Assembly (NCBI GenBank): GCA_022813625.1
Contig: JAKLMB010000009.1
Span: 434,001 to 498,000, forward strand
Direction: 5' to 3'
Length of the DNA: 64,000 nt
Origin: Aaosphaeria pasadenensis
Lineage: Eukaryota > Ascomycota > Dothideomycetes > Pleosporales
Below the pieces are notes generated by a model. The model was given only the letters and a program-made list of their open reading frames with translations. It was not told the origin of the DNA and ran no database searches. This document shows positions 24,167 through 35,874 of this stretch, piece by piece. The stretch's first letter is position 1; the number at the start of each line of letters is the position of its first letter. The translations under genes and the position numbers were made by a program.

Positions 24167-26458
24167 ATGGTGGACACCGAGCAAGTTCCCACCCACGTGG
24201 CCAATGCTCGTGTGGCGCCCATGAAGCCACAGCGCGTTCTGGCATGCATCCTGTGCCAGCAACGCAAGGTCAAATGCGATAGAAAATTCCCATGCAGCAA
24301 CTGTACCAGGGCGGGAACCCAGTGCGTTCCCGGGCATGCTATCACAACTCGGCAGCGGCGTCGGCGATTTCCTGAACGAGACCTTCTTGATCGGATTCGG
24401 CGATACGAAGATTTGTTACGGAAGAACAATATACCATTTGAGCCTCTCCATGGGAAATCTACTGACATTGCAACGCCGGATACAGGCAATACAAGCCAGC
24501 ACCCGTCGCCCCTTGAAAACACAGGAAGTTCTGAATACAGTCCCAGAGATGAATCTGGAGACAATGGCCCGCCCAAAGCGGGGTTCATGTTAGAAATCCT
24601 ATGACTTAGGATGTTTGCAAGAAACAGTGCTGATGACCACTCAGAAATATCTGGAATGCATGGAGTCAATCGGGCTCTCCAGATGGGAGCGATGACAACG
24701 ATGACGAAGATCACGACAGCGACTCCTCGCAAGTCAGGGTTCGGCATGCCACCGTTAAAAAGGCATTAGAGCATATGTTCGAGAAGGGTGACGACCATCT
24801 CCTTTTCGGCGCGCGTGCGTCTCTGAATGATCTCTCTGCCTTGCATCCCCCACAGGTCCAGATCTTCAGATTTTGGCAGATCTATCTGGACAACGTCAAT
24901 CCGCTTCTAAAAGTTACGCATACTCCCACTCTACAGCCACGCATCATCAATGCGATCGGAAACTTGGGTAGTATGGAACCCGCTCTAGAAGCATTGATGT
25001 TCAGTATATATTGCGTTGCACTAATCAGTATAACCGAAGCCGAGTGTCGCACTTCTTTTGGGTCTGAACGAGGCCACCTTCTGGCCAATTATTCATTCGG
25101 CTGCCAACAGGCACTGCTCAAAAGCGGTATATTACGTACCACTGAGCGTGAGTGCCTGACGGCCTTTTATATCTATCTGGTATTCTTTTCGTCTCTGAGA
25201 TTGAGAAACTGCACACTAAAAACATTAGATTTCTATCAAAGCAGAATCAGAGCCTCGTGCGCTTTCCACGATGCTTGGTGTTGCGGTTCGTCTTGCACAG
25301 CATATGAGAATGCACAGTGAATCCGCCAACGCAAAATACCCTGCTCTTGAAGCAGAGATGCGCCGCCGACTGTGGTGGTCACTGGCAGCTTTTGATGCCC
25401 GTGTATCCGAGCAATCGGATTTCAAGGGCGGCATTATGTGTCCAGGCTGGGACTGCAGCATTCCGTCTAACGTGAATGACTTCGACCTACGGCCCGAGAT
25501 GAAAGTGGCTCCCGCAAGCCAAGAGAAGATCACCGAAGCCACTTTTGCTGTCGTGCGTAGTGAACTTGCCGATTTCGTTCGCAACTGCTCTTATTACCTC
25601 GATTTCATCAATCCGCTTCTAAAGCCGGTCGCCCATGTGTCCGCTAAGAGTGGTGATCTATCAACGCTTACAAAGTCAATCGAGGAGAAGTATCTCACGC
25701 ACTGTGACGAGCGCAATCCGCTTCACTTCATGATCATCTGGGTTACAAGGAGCTACTTGGCCAAGCACACACTCTTCGAGCAATACCAAAAGCAGTGGAG
25801 GTCAGACATGGTAGTGACTGAAGAACAACGAGATGTTGCATTATGCCACGCTTTAGACATGTTTGTGGCCGATACGAACCTTATCAGCTCACCACTCGTC
25901 TCAGGCTACTACCAATACGTTGCTACACTATTTCCATTCCCAGCATACCTACATGTCGTTCAAGACTTGAGACGGCGAGCTCACGGAAAACATGCCCAGC
26001 GTGCCTGGGACATCATGAGTAAAAACTACGAGGTCCGCTGCATGACCGGGTGGTGGGACCCAGTCGACAATCCCATGACCAAAATAGTCCACAAGGCTGC
26101 CGTCCAGGCGTGGACTGCTTACGAGAAACTGGCACAGGAATCGGGCAGAGAGGTGTCGCCACCTTTTTTTGTCACTTCGATGCAAACCAAGGCGATGCAG
26201 ATGAATCCTGTTCTTCAGACCAAGGAAACACCACAAGATGCAAGTTTCATGCCTTTTCAGAGTGCTGATGCCTCCACGGATATGGATCTGGATCTTGGAG
26301 GTAGTAACGCACAATTCAATTTTGACTTTTTAGATCCGATGCAACACCCAATTGGGGGTTTCCAGTCTGCAACTAACCCCTCTGCAGTGGACCTTGATTT
26401 GAAACAGTTGGACTTTACAGGTCTGGGCTGGAATTCCGTGCGCGCTCCTAGATGGTAG
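24167..26458 (+). CDS. Zn(II)2Cys6 transcription factor with fungal_trans domain (three exons)
   Basis: Exons 24167-24588, 24645-25179 and 25229-26458 give 728 residues. The zinc cluster CILCQQRKVKCDRKFPCSNC, continuing to TRAGTQC (about residues 26-52), has the spacing CX2CX6CX6CX2CX6C, followed by a basic linker (RQRRRRF) and a short coiled coil (DLLDRIRRYEDLLRKNN) for dimerisation. The middle homology region of the PF04082 type begins near FRFWQIYLDNVNPLLKVTHT and contains LGVAVRLAQHMRMH, LEAEMRRRLWWSL and FDARVSEQ, all standard for the family. The C terminus is acidic and Gln/Met-rich, likely an activation region. The 56-nt first intron and 49-nt second intron restore one frame exactly. 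The divergent monooxygenase and the nearby GH92 gene are its most plausible targets, by position only. Confidence 0.9.
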
Positions 26459-26723
26459 ATCCGGTTACACATATCAGGTTCCCTACGGAGAGCAAATGCA
26501 GACATAATTGAAAGATGACGATCATGTACATATAGATACCTCGAATCTCTTCTTTGCAACGTTGAGTAAATAAAACACTCCAATCAATTGTTTCGAAGTA
26601 AAAAGTCTATGTTGTTTCTAAATAAATGGACTCTGTTAGTCCGCATTGAGATCCGAGCAAATGATCCAAAAAGAAATATCCACATCGCTATCCGTGGACA
26701 TTCGTATGTTACCCCAGATTGCT

Positions 26724-27130
26724 CTAACCTTTTGACAGTCTGTCGAATTCGTTCAGTGTCGTGTCACCAAACATGCGGTAGACGTTGTTTTCAAAGATAC
26801 ATAGTGTGCACACATAAATCTCCCTGGGGACAGTTAGCTTTTCTAGCTCATTTCGCCTCTACATAAGACGAATTTCAATGCAATTACTCACTGTGATATG
26901 AGCTTGATGGCTCACTTTGGGGGCGACCCACGCCGTGTCGCCGGCGTTGTCGAGAAAGCCGGCATTGATGCTGCCCAGGGCGAATTTGGACTGATGAATG
27001 TGATTGTCTGAAATTGCAGATTTGCTCCAACGTTTTGTGACTGCTGTGACTGGGAGGTTTGTGACTGTGGCGAGCTTGCGGCTTGAGAACCGGATTGAGA
27101 GCCTCCTTGCGCTGGTGATGATGAACTCAT
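26724..27130 (-). CDS. Tentative small three-exon gene of unknown function
   Basis: Proposed from splicing logic and protein-like sequence only. Exons on the minus strand: 27091-27130, 26916-27007 and 26724-26858, giving 88 residues in one frame. The start is MSSSSPAQGGSQS. The second exon reads SKFALGSINAGFLDNAGDTA and then WVAPK, and the last exon includes REIYVCTLCIFENNVYRMFG and NEFDRLSKG before a TAG. The first intron (83 nt, GTTCTC..CAG) and the second (57 nt, GTGAGC..TAG) are canonical. An unspliced reading gives a 72-residue Ser/Gln-rich product instead (stop at 26912), which is the main alternative. No domain recognised and no signal peptide. Confidence 0.35.
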
Positions 27131-27303
27131 ATTGTAAGGGAATGATCGATGTGTAGATGATGGTGATTGTGAGGATTATGATGGTGATGGTGGTGATCGA
27201 ACGTTTTCAACAACAGCTTGTTGACCGTCTAATATATCAACCAGCGCACATACATTTACATATCCATAGCTGGTCATAGCTGTGTTCCTCAACTCATTGT
27301 TGT

Positions 27304-27564
27304 TTATATTCGCGGCAGGTAACGCCAGATAAACTCCGAAGGCCCCTTGATCTGGACGCCTTTATTCGAGTCAAAAGATATGACTTTCGCCTGCGCCAGA
27401 TTGATTCGAGACAGACTAGATCGTTTCGTGTTGCACAGTGGAATCTTTCCGATCCCATCCTGAGGAGGAGGTTTTTCGGGAAATAGGGCTGCATACATTG
27501 TTGGGGCTTGTGCGTAAACCACCATGAGGCTTGGTCCACAGTTTAGTTCTTCGACAAGACTCAT
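27304..27564 (-). CDS. Tentative small protein, 86 residues
   Basis: A short single-exon frame directly upstream of, and in the same direction as, the small three-exon candidate at 26.7-27.1 kb. Composition is balanced and not repeat-derived (start MSLVEELNCGPSLMVVYAQA, end EFIWRYLPRI), which makes it more protein-like than other short frames in this gene-poor region. No known domain, signal peptide or membrane segment. It could be a species-restricted small protein, an exon of a larger gene, or chance. Confidence 0.3.
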   Translation of the reverse strand: MSLVEELNCGPSLMVVYAQAPTMYAALFPEKPPPQDGIGKIPLCNTKRSSLSRINLAQAKVISFDSNKGVQIKGPSEFIWRYLPRI

Positions 27565-30533
27565 GATCCGATGTTGGAATACGTATCTGAGTACACTTAG
27601 TTTCTCTTCATTTGTTAACCTGAGCTGTTATTGGCTGGAGCATCGAGTCATGCAAGTTGGGTGATCCTCAGGCCGCCAGCATAGCCCTCGATCTGCCACA
27701 AACCTGACTCCAGTATGAATACTCATCAATTCCTGAAGGCAACTCGGCATGTGGGGTCTCTGGATGTCTATTGAAACCAGTTTTCGATATACAACTTATC
27801 CATGTTAGATCTGTCTTGCGCCTTTCAATTGAACAACATCTCACCTGAGTTTGTACGGACTTGATTCTGTGATGTAATCACACGCGAACGACCGTGAACA
27901 TTTGACTTCGAGAATACAACAGTCTCAATACAACATTATCCGTTTGTTCCCATAGCTAAGCTGTTTTTCAAAGCAAAATCTCCCAGATCGCTTGGGTAGA
28001 GGGCAAAGTAACTCGCTTAGCCCAAATGGTGGCCCAAATGTTGCGTAGTGTCGACCCCAACTTCGAGGTGCGACAGATATGTCGAGTCTGCGATACCTCG
28101 GCTGATCTTCAACAACGCCTAACTATACTTAGCTTTGTTAAAGTCCGACACTTAGGTGAGTGTACTACGTCTTCCATTGGGGCCGTAGACCCGACGATTT
28201 TGGGGTTTAGGGCCAAGATAGAGAGCGGCCTCTCTTCAGTCAGTCCGGGTCTGTCAGTTGGTCTGTAAGCGAACTCTCGGATTTAATTTTAGAAGAGATA
28301 GACTGAATTGAAGTGTTGATGGCTATGAATGATTCTGACGATATGTCTGTATGATACGTATGGTAAGCCTTCCGTAGGTCACTGTGATACGGAGAAAGTG
28401 AAACGACATACTCATGATTCATTGCTGTACTTGAGCATCATGTCTTGCACAATTGTTTTATCGCCTTCAAGATCTATTTTTGACGTCCAACAGACAGTTG
28501 TTGGGGCTGCGCAACGTTGCAAATCATTTGAAAATCTTCTACCGAACATTCTTAAGAAGCCCACCGATTGCCGGTAGGGTACACAAACTCCACGTCTTCA
28601 GAGATAATGCCTTACCCAGCGTGGAGTGGTGATACAATTTTTGCCGAACGGTCTTGCAGTGGTTCCTCGCGTGCCCCATGTTCGGAAAGCTTAATGATCC
28701 AGATTTCCATTTTTAGTCGCGAATGTGCTATATGCGATGGCCCCCACAAGATCGGACAATCACAACACATTTTCGCTTCAACGCGCAACGTCTTCGATTA
28801 ACCGGGAATGCATCACTTGTCATACCCAAGACGTTACTTGGCCTCTGCGGGCCGGCCAATTGGCCATTGGCCAACAATTCACTCGGTTGAGGCTGGGTTT
28901 GTGTGAGTATGAGCATAGTCAGCCAATAATAAAATATGCTCATAGATATTCACAGATCTTTTCTTCTCGATTTTAAAGTTTTACCCCTTCTATGCTTGTG
29001 ATAGATCCTACTTAGCCTTGCTCGTTAGTTTCAATGATATCACATACCTGTTGCACTCTGCTGCGCGGACTGTTATGAGTGCACCGGCTCGGGCTATTGA
29101 TAGAACCGCATCAGAGCCGGTTACGTCGACACAGCGTGGAGGAACGTAAGTCGCTACAAATGACATCACAAGCAGCATCATTCATTTTCCAATCTAAGGT
29201 TCAAGAAACATCTTTTCTGTTTACAAGCCAACCTGGCGCCATGACATCACCGTTCTGTTGCAAGATGGGTCCCGGAAAGTCCATGTTTGTTCCAGATTTT
29301 GCTGAACTGAATGCGCATTGCTCACACAGCGATCGGGAAATCATACCCGAACATCCGGGGGTTTCTGTGGCGAAGCAACACAACAAATCTGGGATTTTGA
29401 TTTTATCCTAAAGACGTGATTAGGCACTCTGGTGCATTTACTTTTCTGGGGTGTTGATGGGGGGTACTTCGCTTCAAGCTTCAGCCACCTTTTCAACAAT
29501 GTGAGAGATAAAGCTCGCACCCCTGCCAGACCGATCGACGAATTGCCCGGGCAAATACTACATCTCTTTAGCGAATGAACCCCTTGGGGCATCTTTCTGG
29601 AATGTCGCAGAATCGATGAGCTTGATAACATTATCTCAATAGGAAGTTGCATCGATTGACATCTCGATATAGCAAGCCTAGGTCGCGAAATCACCCAAGA
29701 AGCCTGTGGCACAGGCTTCGATTCTTGTATGATGCACTCGACATGTTTTCAAGTTTCTGGAGTAGTAAGCATATTACTCGACCTCCCTCATAGATGTAGC
29801 CAATGAACTGTGGAGCGAGTTGCGAGTTACGTTGCTACAGTCGATAGGCTCTTGTGTCTTGTTCAATTCCATTCGAGCTATGCTATCTTCTCGATGACAA
29901 ATGATGGCAGCGGAAATAATAGTGGAACATTTATGCTCGGGAAACAGGCGGTAGCAGTACCGGTGGAGATTGACAATCGCTGATAACACTTCAAGTTAAG
30001 AGCACTATTGTATGCATTATGTGATACGTTTTGAACGCTCGGCCATTTTTGATTCGGAAATATCGTCTTTGATTCCCTAGACTTAGTGTCGCGAGATATT
30101 ACATCTGCGGGACATATGAGGTCAGGTAGGGGAAGTGTGTCTCTGCCAAACATTACCGCTATGATTTTGATGTATTTCTCCCTCGCCGCCAACTGCCATT
30201 CATAATATGGAAGAGTAGAATCCTGTTTTGTGACCAGGCAGAAGTGTGCGCTGTGAGCACGTACTTGGGACTTTTTTCGAGTGACTTTACTACCTAAGGT
30301 GCAATTAAGAGTTCTTTCAAAGTATATCGATATAGAGCGGGTTAGCTATCATTCTCAATCGAGACATTACTGTTGGTGGGCAGGCGCTTAAATGGCTGTG
30401 GCTATGTACTTGTTTCTGATGATGAGGAGACCTCGAACGTACGTAGAGGTTGCCTACCTGCCAAACATGATTGAATACATACTGTTGTATCGCTGCACTT
30501 ATACACATGCATATAGTTCCTTGATGTAGATGT

Positions 30534-30668
30534 ATGAAACTGTTTCGTCACGAGCGCGCTCAAGTTTCGATTTGGCATTGGGAAAAGTCATAGGGGAATC
30601 ATTTGGTGCACAAGATCACTGTGCTTCCGAGCCCTGTTCCTTAGCATGTAACCACGAAACAGTTTCAT
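30534..30668. repeat. Inverted 15-bp repeat built on GAAACWGTTTC dyads
   Basis: ATGAAACTGTTTCGT at 30534-30548 recurs as its exact reverse complement at 30654-30668. Each arm is itself a near-perfect dyad (GAAAC-N-GTTTC). The separation is 105 bp. It may be a pair of protein-binding sites or a relic of an element; no gene starts close by. Confidence 0.7.
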
Positions 30669-30766
30669 GCATGCGCCAATATTTCACGAGGATTTAGGGG
30701 TAACAAAGCTGCCTGTGATGGCATTGATATAGAGGACCATGCGTTCGTACACATATAAGAGAGCAG

Positions 30767-30797
30767 ATTCATCTCAAAGTTCTTTCGAGAGATGAAT
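30767..30797. other. Small stem-loop
   Basis: ATTCATCTC (30767-30775) pairs with GAGATGAAT (30789-30797) around a 13-nt loop. Could be chance in AT-rich DNA. Confidence 0.4.
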
Positions 30798-32221
30798 TTT
30801 TATTACGCAAACTAGACCTATCATCTTTCCGATTCTTTCAATACATCACACTATCCCTTCCTTCCTGAAGCAATCCGACGTAGAGAAACCTTCCACTGTA
30901 GCGTCTGCACAATTAGCATCATTGCGGAGACGTTATTCGTACATTTGATCCAGATAAGTTTCACGTGGTTCACCGCCCACATGAAAGTTAAGTTATTAAC
31001 GTAGAAATAGTCAATCGAGATTGCGTACTTCATACTACACTCAGTATACGTGTGGGTGCAGGAAGGAAAGAGAATTTATCCAATCTGAGGTTAAGCAAGG
31101 CACAAATGTAAAGTGTGCAAGAGTGCTCAAGAGAATTGGCAGAGAGGCAACCACCTGCTGTTCTAAACATCTATTAAATCCAGATTAAGCTGTGGAGTCC
31201 ACCACTCAAGAGGATGTTGCAGAAGAAAAGATGGCATGAATATGTAATACGCACGTACGTCTTCGTATAGGTCTGTCGCAAGACAACTTCAAGGGTGTCT
31301 GATCTCTCCCTATTACTTACTGCAATATGTTTTGAGATGCTTCGCAAAGCTGATGGAAGCTGCACTTCATCATACAAACGTGCTTTCCTACAGTAGATGC
31401 AAAAGCCTCATCTTGGGCATTTTAGAAACTCCCTATCACCGGTATCCTCCACTATGATAATATCACTTTACTTCCAAGATTATTCTATAATCAAGTTGCC
31501 AAACAGTGTGGGAAGAATAAAGTTTCCAGCGGATTGTTAGCTATCGACATTTTGGCCGCTATTTGGCAACCCTTTGGAAAACTGAACAAGCTGTCTGCTC
31601 TTAGATTCTCGAAACAATGTCAATCTCTACGAACTGAACTTGACTAACCTTAGCATTATATAAGCACTCGTACGACAATTTCAACGGTAGAGTTGGAGAA
31701 TAGGAAAGTGACAAAAACAGTATAGGTAGCTATTCGTTCTAGACCTCTTATTTGGTTTGTAGGACTCTGTCATTGGCATGGATGCTTATTGAATTTGTGT
31801 ACATGTAATTTGTGTCTAATGAAGTCAAGTAGGTTTTCTATAAACTTGGCTGATCAACTGACAGCGACCTGAAGTTCCTTTGAGAGGACTAGTCTTTGAA
31901 CAGAGCTTCAGATGCCTCATGGCATGTCTGCCATATATTTCTAAGCGCCTGACCAACTCTATTCGCAGAACGCGTAGTAATTGTCTAGTAACCAGATGTA
32001 GTTATACACACAAAATAAAACTCGCGGATATGTAATGGTCTATGGTACTGTCGCCTATAGATGCATATCTGAGGGAGTTTAGTTGGTGATTGATTGATAT
32101 TGAATAGCTTCCATGCAGGAGTTTATGGTGATGCATTGTAGCAGTGATATCCCTAGAGATGATGCGCTGCGTACCCGTGGTAACCCTTGACGGGGGGATG
32201 GTCCATATTCTGTCAAAAGAC

Positions 32222-33301
32222 TTATTTCCTGCGGGTGAAGAAGCCGCCTCGGATGCAAATATAGGGCCAGTTCGGAGGTTCACATGAGCCACGATTACTC
32301 TCAAGCCATAGAAGTTGGGCCTGTTCACACCACACAAAATGCTTCAAGAATCCGTCAACTGAATGTACCAAGTCGCGCATATGAAAGGCCCAGTTTCCTG
32401 TATGAATCAAGATACCCTTTTCAATGGCCACTTGACAGCCAATGCAACAGATCCCGTTCTCAACCCGACCAGGAAGGCTATAGCTGGGCAATGCACAGCA
32501 GACCATGAAAGCAAGAATGGGTTGCATCTGGAGATATCTCATCATCATATTGGTGGGCTCTTCTCCGCCATTTTGCTTGCGATAAGCTTCACGGGCAGAC
32601 TGTATCGAAAGGACTTTTGGTCTACCAACGCGCCGGCGCTCTTCCATGCCATAAATTCCAGGCAGAAGCTTGAGTTGTGTAATTTGAGATAATGCATGTC
32701 TCGAAAGTTTAAGATATCTCATAGCCTTTGCTGCAGTTGCTACACGCAGTTCTGGGGCGTGTTTGCGCACGCAAAATGAGCAACACCGGATGCACGTAGG
32801 AAGGTGTATAAGTTCACCATACTCGTGTCCACAGACGGAGCATTTCTGCGATGAAAGAAGCTGGTAAAATGCCGATAAGGTCGGGCATGGATCTAATTCT
32901 GTTCGCAGCATCGCAACAAAAGCATCTCGGGCGTGTGTCGTCACAACGCGATACTCGTGAAGCGCGTAGAGGATGTGCCGTGCACGTGTATTTACCTGGC
33001 GAAATCGGAATATTGATGATATGTCTGAATGTAGACATATCTCATGTATGAGCTCGAGGGGAAGTTTATCGAGGTCTCCTAGGGTAGTAGCCGGATTGTG
33101 GTTGGGCGATGAATTCGTTATGTCGATGTCAACATGAGTCCGATCTGGGAAACAAATGACTGCGAGATCATAATCTTCTCTATGGTATGCACTTGCCCGG
33201 ACGATGGCACTGGAGTCCTCAGGCGAAACTGTATATGGCTCCTCGGAATGATATCCTGGAATTAGACGACCTTGCTTTGTAGGAGGCGTTGGAGTAGTCA
33301 T
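32222..33301 (-). CDS. F-box protein with Cys-rich segment
   Basis: Single exon, 359 residues. An F-box lies at about residues 76-115 (DLDKLPLELIHEICLHSD, then FRFRQVNTRARHI), which in this family binds Skp1 so that the protein can act as substrate receptor of an SCF ubiquitin ligase. A following cysteine-rich segment, C154-x2-C157-x12-C170-x2-C173/C174-x2-C177, is zinc-binding in appearance, as seen in a common class of fungal F-box proteins. Two more cysteine pairs lie near residues 267-290. No WD40 or leucine-rich repeats follow, so the substrate is unknown. It stands alone in a gene-poor region. The start at 33301 is the first ATG and leaves an unstructured N terminus of about 70 residues. 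Confidence 0.78.
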   Translation of the reverse strand: MTTPTPPTKQGRLIPGYHSEEPYTVSPEDSSAIVRASAYHREDYDLAVICFPDRTHVDIDITNSSPNHNPATTLGDLDKLPLELIHEICLHSDISSIFRFRQVNTRARHILYALHEYRVVTTHARDAFVAMLRTELDPCPTLSAFYQLLSSQKCSVCGHEYGELIHLPTCIRCCSFCVRKHAPELRVATAAKAMRYLKLSRHALSQITQLKLLPGIYGMEERRRVGRPKVLSIQSAREAYRKQNGGEEPTNMMMRYLQMQPILAFMVCCALPSYSLPGRVENGICCIGCQVAIEKGILIHTGNWAFHMRDLVHSVDGFLKHFVWCEQAQLLWLESNRGSCEPPNWPYICIRGGFFTRRK

Positions 33302-35874
33302 AGATCACACGTCGAATTAGTGCAAGGGAATAGTAAGGCTTTGGCGTTGCTTATCTGGAAATCGGACTTTGAGGTGTTGGGATGTGTGCTGTGAATAGGT
33401 CACATCGCGAAACTGGCAAGACGATGTCACATGACGTGTCAGCAAACTCCAACTGTTGACTCTCAATCAATCATTACTTGATTAATGTATGCCATTTGTT
33501 ACAAACCAAACAATCTACACAGTATATCGCATTAACTTTCTACTTTTTTGTCGCAAAAATTCTCCTCCACAGCTAATTGCGACAACTGCACGTCACTACA
33601 ACCTCTCAATATCTTATATAGGGAAGCGACATTGGAAAATCCCTTAAGATAATCCATACTTTGGTACCTTACATATTCAACTTCACCTCCCTCCCCCAAT
33701 TAGAGTAAGGCTCACTGAAACAACAATCCGTTAACAAGACCACGAGTGGCATCCCTTGATAGCAAGGAAACTTGCTTCAGACCGCTCGAAATTCCCAAGA
33801 ACTGGTAGGCACGTATTTTGTGGACTGATTTAGGTAGCAGTGCATTGCAGCGCATATGTGAGGTACCCGTATGTACAGCGTGGCACAGCGTATCGATAGC
33901 GCACATGTCGTGGACTCGTGGTATCGAAGGGATGAAATTGTGTAGCGTGCGTGGTAGTAACCAACCAAACGTCCGACACCCTTTCCATACCGACTATAAT
34001 CTAAAATGCTTCTACGTCGTTGTCTAGGATGATACTCCGTACAATTCATTTGGTGGAAAGTCGGATCACCTATCAATGGAATTCTATACTTTGTACTCCG
34101 TACTGCGTACACATGCGAGCTGGGTTGGGTGGGCATGTCAGCCCCCTTTGCCAACGTTGCACAAAGGAGCACCGTTAGGCAACGGGATCGCGTGCGCTGG
34201 CGTTCAGCTCAGATCCGATCAGACCGACCACAAGTCAGAGGCAAAAGTCGCTAACGGCAGGGAAGGGCCGACCGATTGAACAAATCGTGCAATCTCATTT
34301 TCTAATGTCATGGTTGAAGGAAAGTTCGGAGATTTAAAAGTGACGTGGGGAGATGAGCATCTCGTTCCTGCGAAGCGAGTGTCGAGAGACCTTTGCGTTT
34401 TCGCCTAAGCTCCAAGCCGTCGTGGCTGGGTTGCGGGCCGTCTATCTCGTTATCGTGCCCCTCGTTGCCACATAGAAGCGTCGGGTAAGAAGATGCAAGA
34501 GGTCCTTTCGTGATGACGGGGGCACAGTGAAGATCGAGGGATCTTTTAAGAAGCTTTATTGCCAACAACCTGGATGAAAGCATACAAATCGAACCAACAA
34601 AGTTTGCGCAGCAGTAGAGCCTCATCCCATAGACCCAGTACCCAGATCCCGCGTGATAAATTATGTGGCGCAGGGAAAAATTTCCCAGGGAAATTGAAAG
34701 GCCAGATGAAATTTCCCCACCCTGGTAGGTTTACCTCCCAGCCCCCAGGAGAGGATTCAGGAACGAAGAAAATTCCACACCCCCTTGTAGCAGCAGCGCT
34801 TCCTACTGTTCTCCCGGCCGACCAATCCACCTCGGCGATCCTACGATGAGGATGAGAGAACAGGACCCCTGACTCTTGCGCGGGTAAAAATTATGGGCGA
34901 ATGGCGGACAAGGATTAGCGTTGGTGTTGACATTGGCACGTTGGGCAGGTGATCTCATCGTCATCTTTGTAATTACACCGACCAATAATTGCGACTGCTC
35001 TGTTGTTGAAGTCTGTAGCTGAGGCTGACCTGTCGTGACAGAAAAGGGAAAGGATCGTCAGGCACAGCGACTACCTACAATCAGCGCTGTATCGCCCAGC
35101 CGGATAAATATCTTGCACAGGGTGAAAGAGCTCGAAAAGAGAAACGCAGTGAGCGAAAGGAGTGGTATAGACACCCTGGTGAGTATCACATCGGGAAACT
35201 GTGTAGCGATATAGATTGCCGCAGTGCATATGATCATACACTTTCGGCTGGAGAATATGTAGAGTGGAAGTGAACACGAGCATTGGAAGTTACTATTGTT
35301 AGTATAAGCACCAGCATGTTTTAGCATAGCACAAGACTAGCTCGAGACGAAATTGTAAAATGATGAAGTGTTTTTTTGGCACTATGGAATGATGCTGATG
35401 ATTGAACTCCGCCGCCATGCCTGATGGTGTTGCTTCCAAAACCCAAACGACACGATTCAGCAGACCCCAAAAACAAAGAAAATCAAAAGGAGCTGACTGC
35501 AGCTATAGAAGGATAAATGGTCCATAAATCGAAGAAGTATAATCATGACACATGGGCATGAAGCCCGAGTAGAATCTAACGCTTGCATGGAGAGAAAAGA
35601 CGGAATGTATTTGTCAGGTAGGGTACAAACAGCTACAAGCCGGTCCACGTCCTGCCTCCCTGACAACAATCCGCCCTTCCCTCGTGAACAAACACCAACT
35701 CCCTCTGTTCCTGGCCTGAGGAAGACAGAAAACAGCGTGGACCCGGCCGAGAAGGAGGTCAAAATGTGACCTTAAACAAGAAGTTCCTACATGGAGCGAA
35801 CCTATTCAAGCCCGCTCACACAAGGTTTGTACAAAGAATAACCCGTCCTCGAATCAACTACTCAAGCGATAAGC
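33302..35874. other. Gene-free region
   Basis: About 2.6 kb. The right end must hold the 3' end of the secreted-protein gene at 35875. Near 34675-34720 the words GGGAAA and AAATTTCCC recur on both strands in a short imperfect inverted arrangement. A hydrophobic frame at 35058-35327 (-) has no family match and no start context worth calling. Confidence 0.45.

Larger units (their letters stand above)
27565..32221. other. Gene desert, AT-richer, no recognisable element
   Basis: About 4.7 kb with no supportable gene. Base composition looks more AT-rich than the flanking gene blocks. Frames are short and without family resemblance; one at 29079-29411 (+, 110 codons) is the longest on the plus strand. 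No terminal repeats, transposase or reverse-transcriptase motif was seen, so a decayed mobile element is possible but not shown. Two copies of a small dyad GAAACWGTTTC lie at 30536-30546 and 30656-30666, and a 9-bp stem-loop at 30767-30797. Confidence 0.45.

Noticed and set aside
29079..29411. 110-codon plus-strand frame in the gene desert
   Set aside because: Somewhat protein-like in the middle but isolated, with no domain and no clear gene structure around it.
35058..35327. Hydrophobic 89-codon minus-strand frame
   Set aside because: Could be a membrane-protein relic, but no family motif or neighbouring exon supports it.
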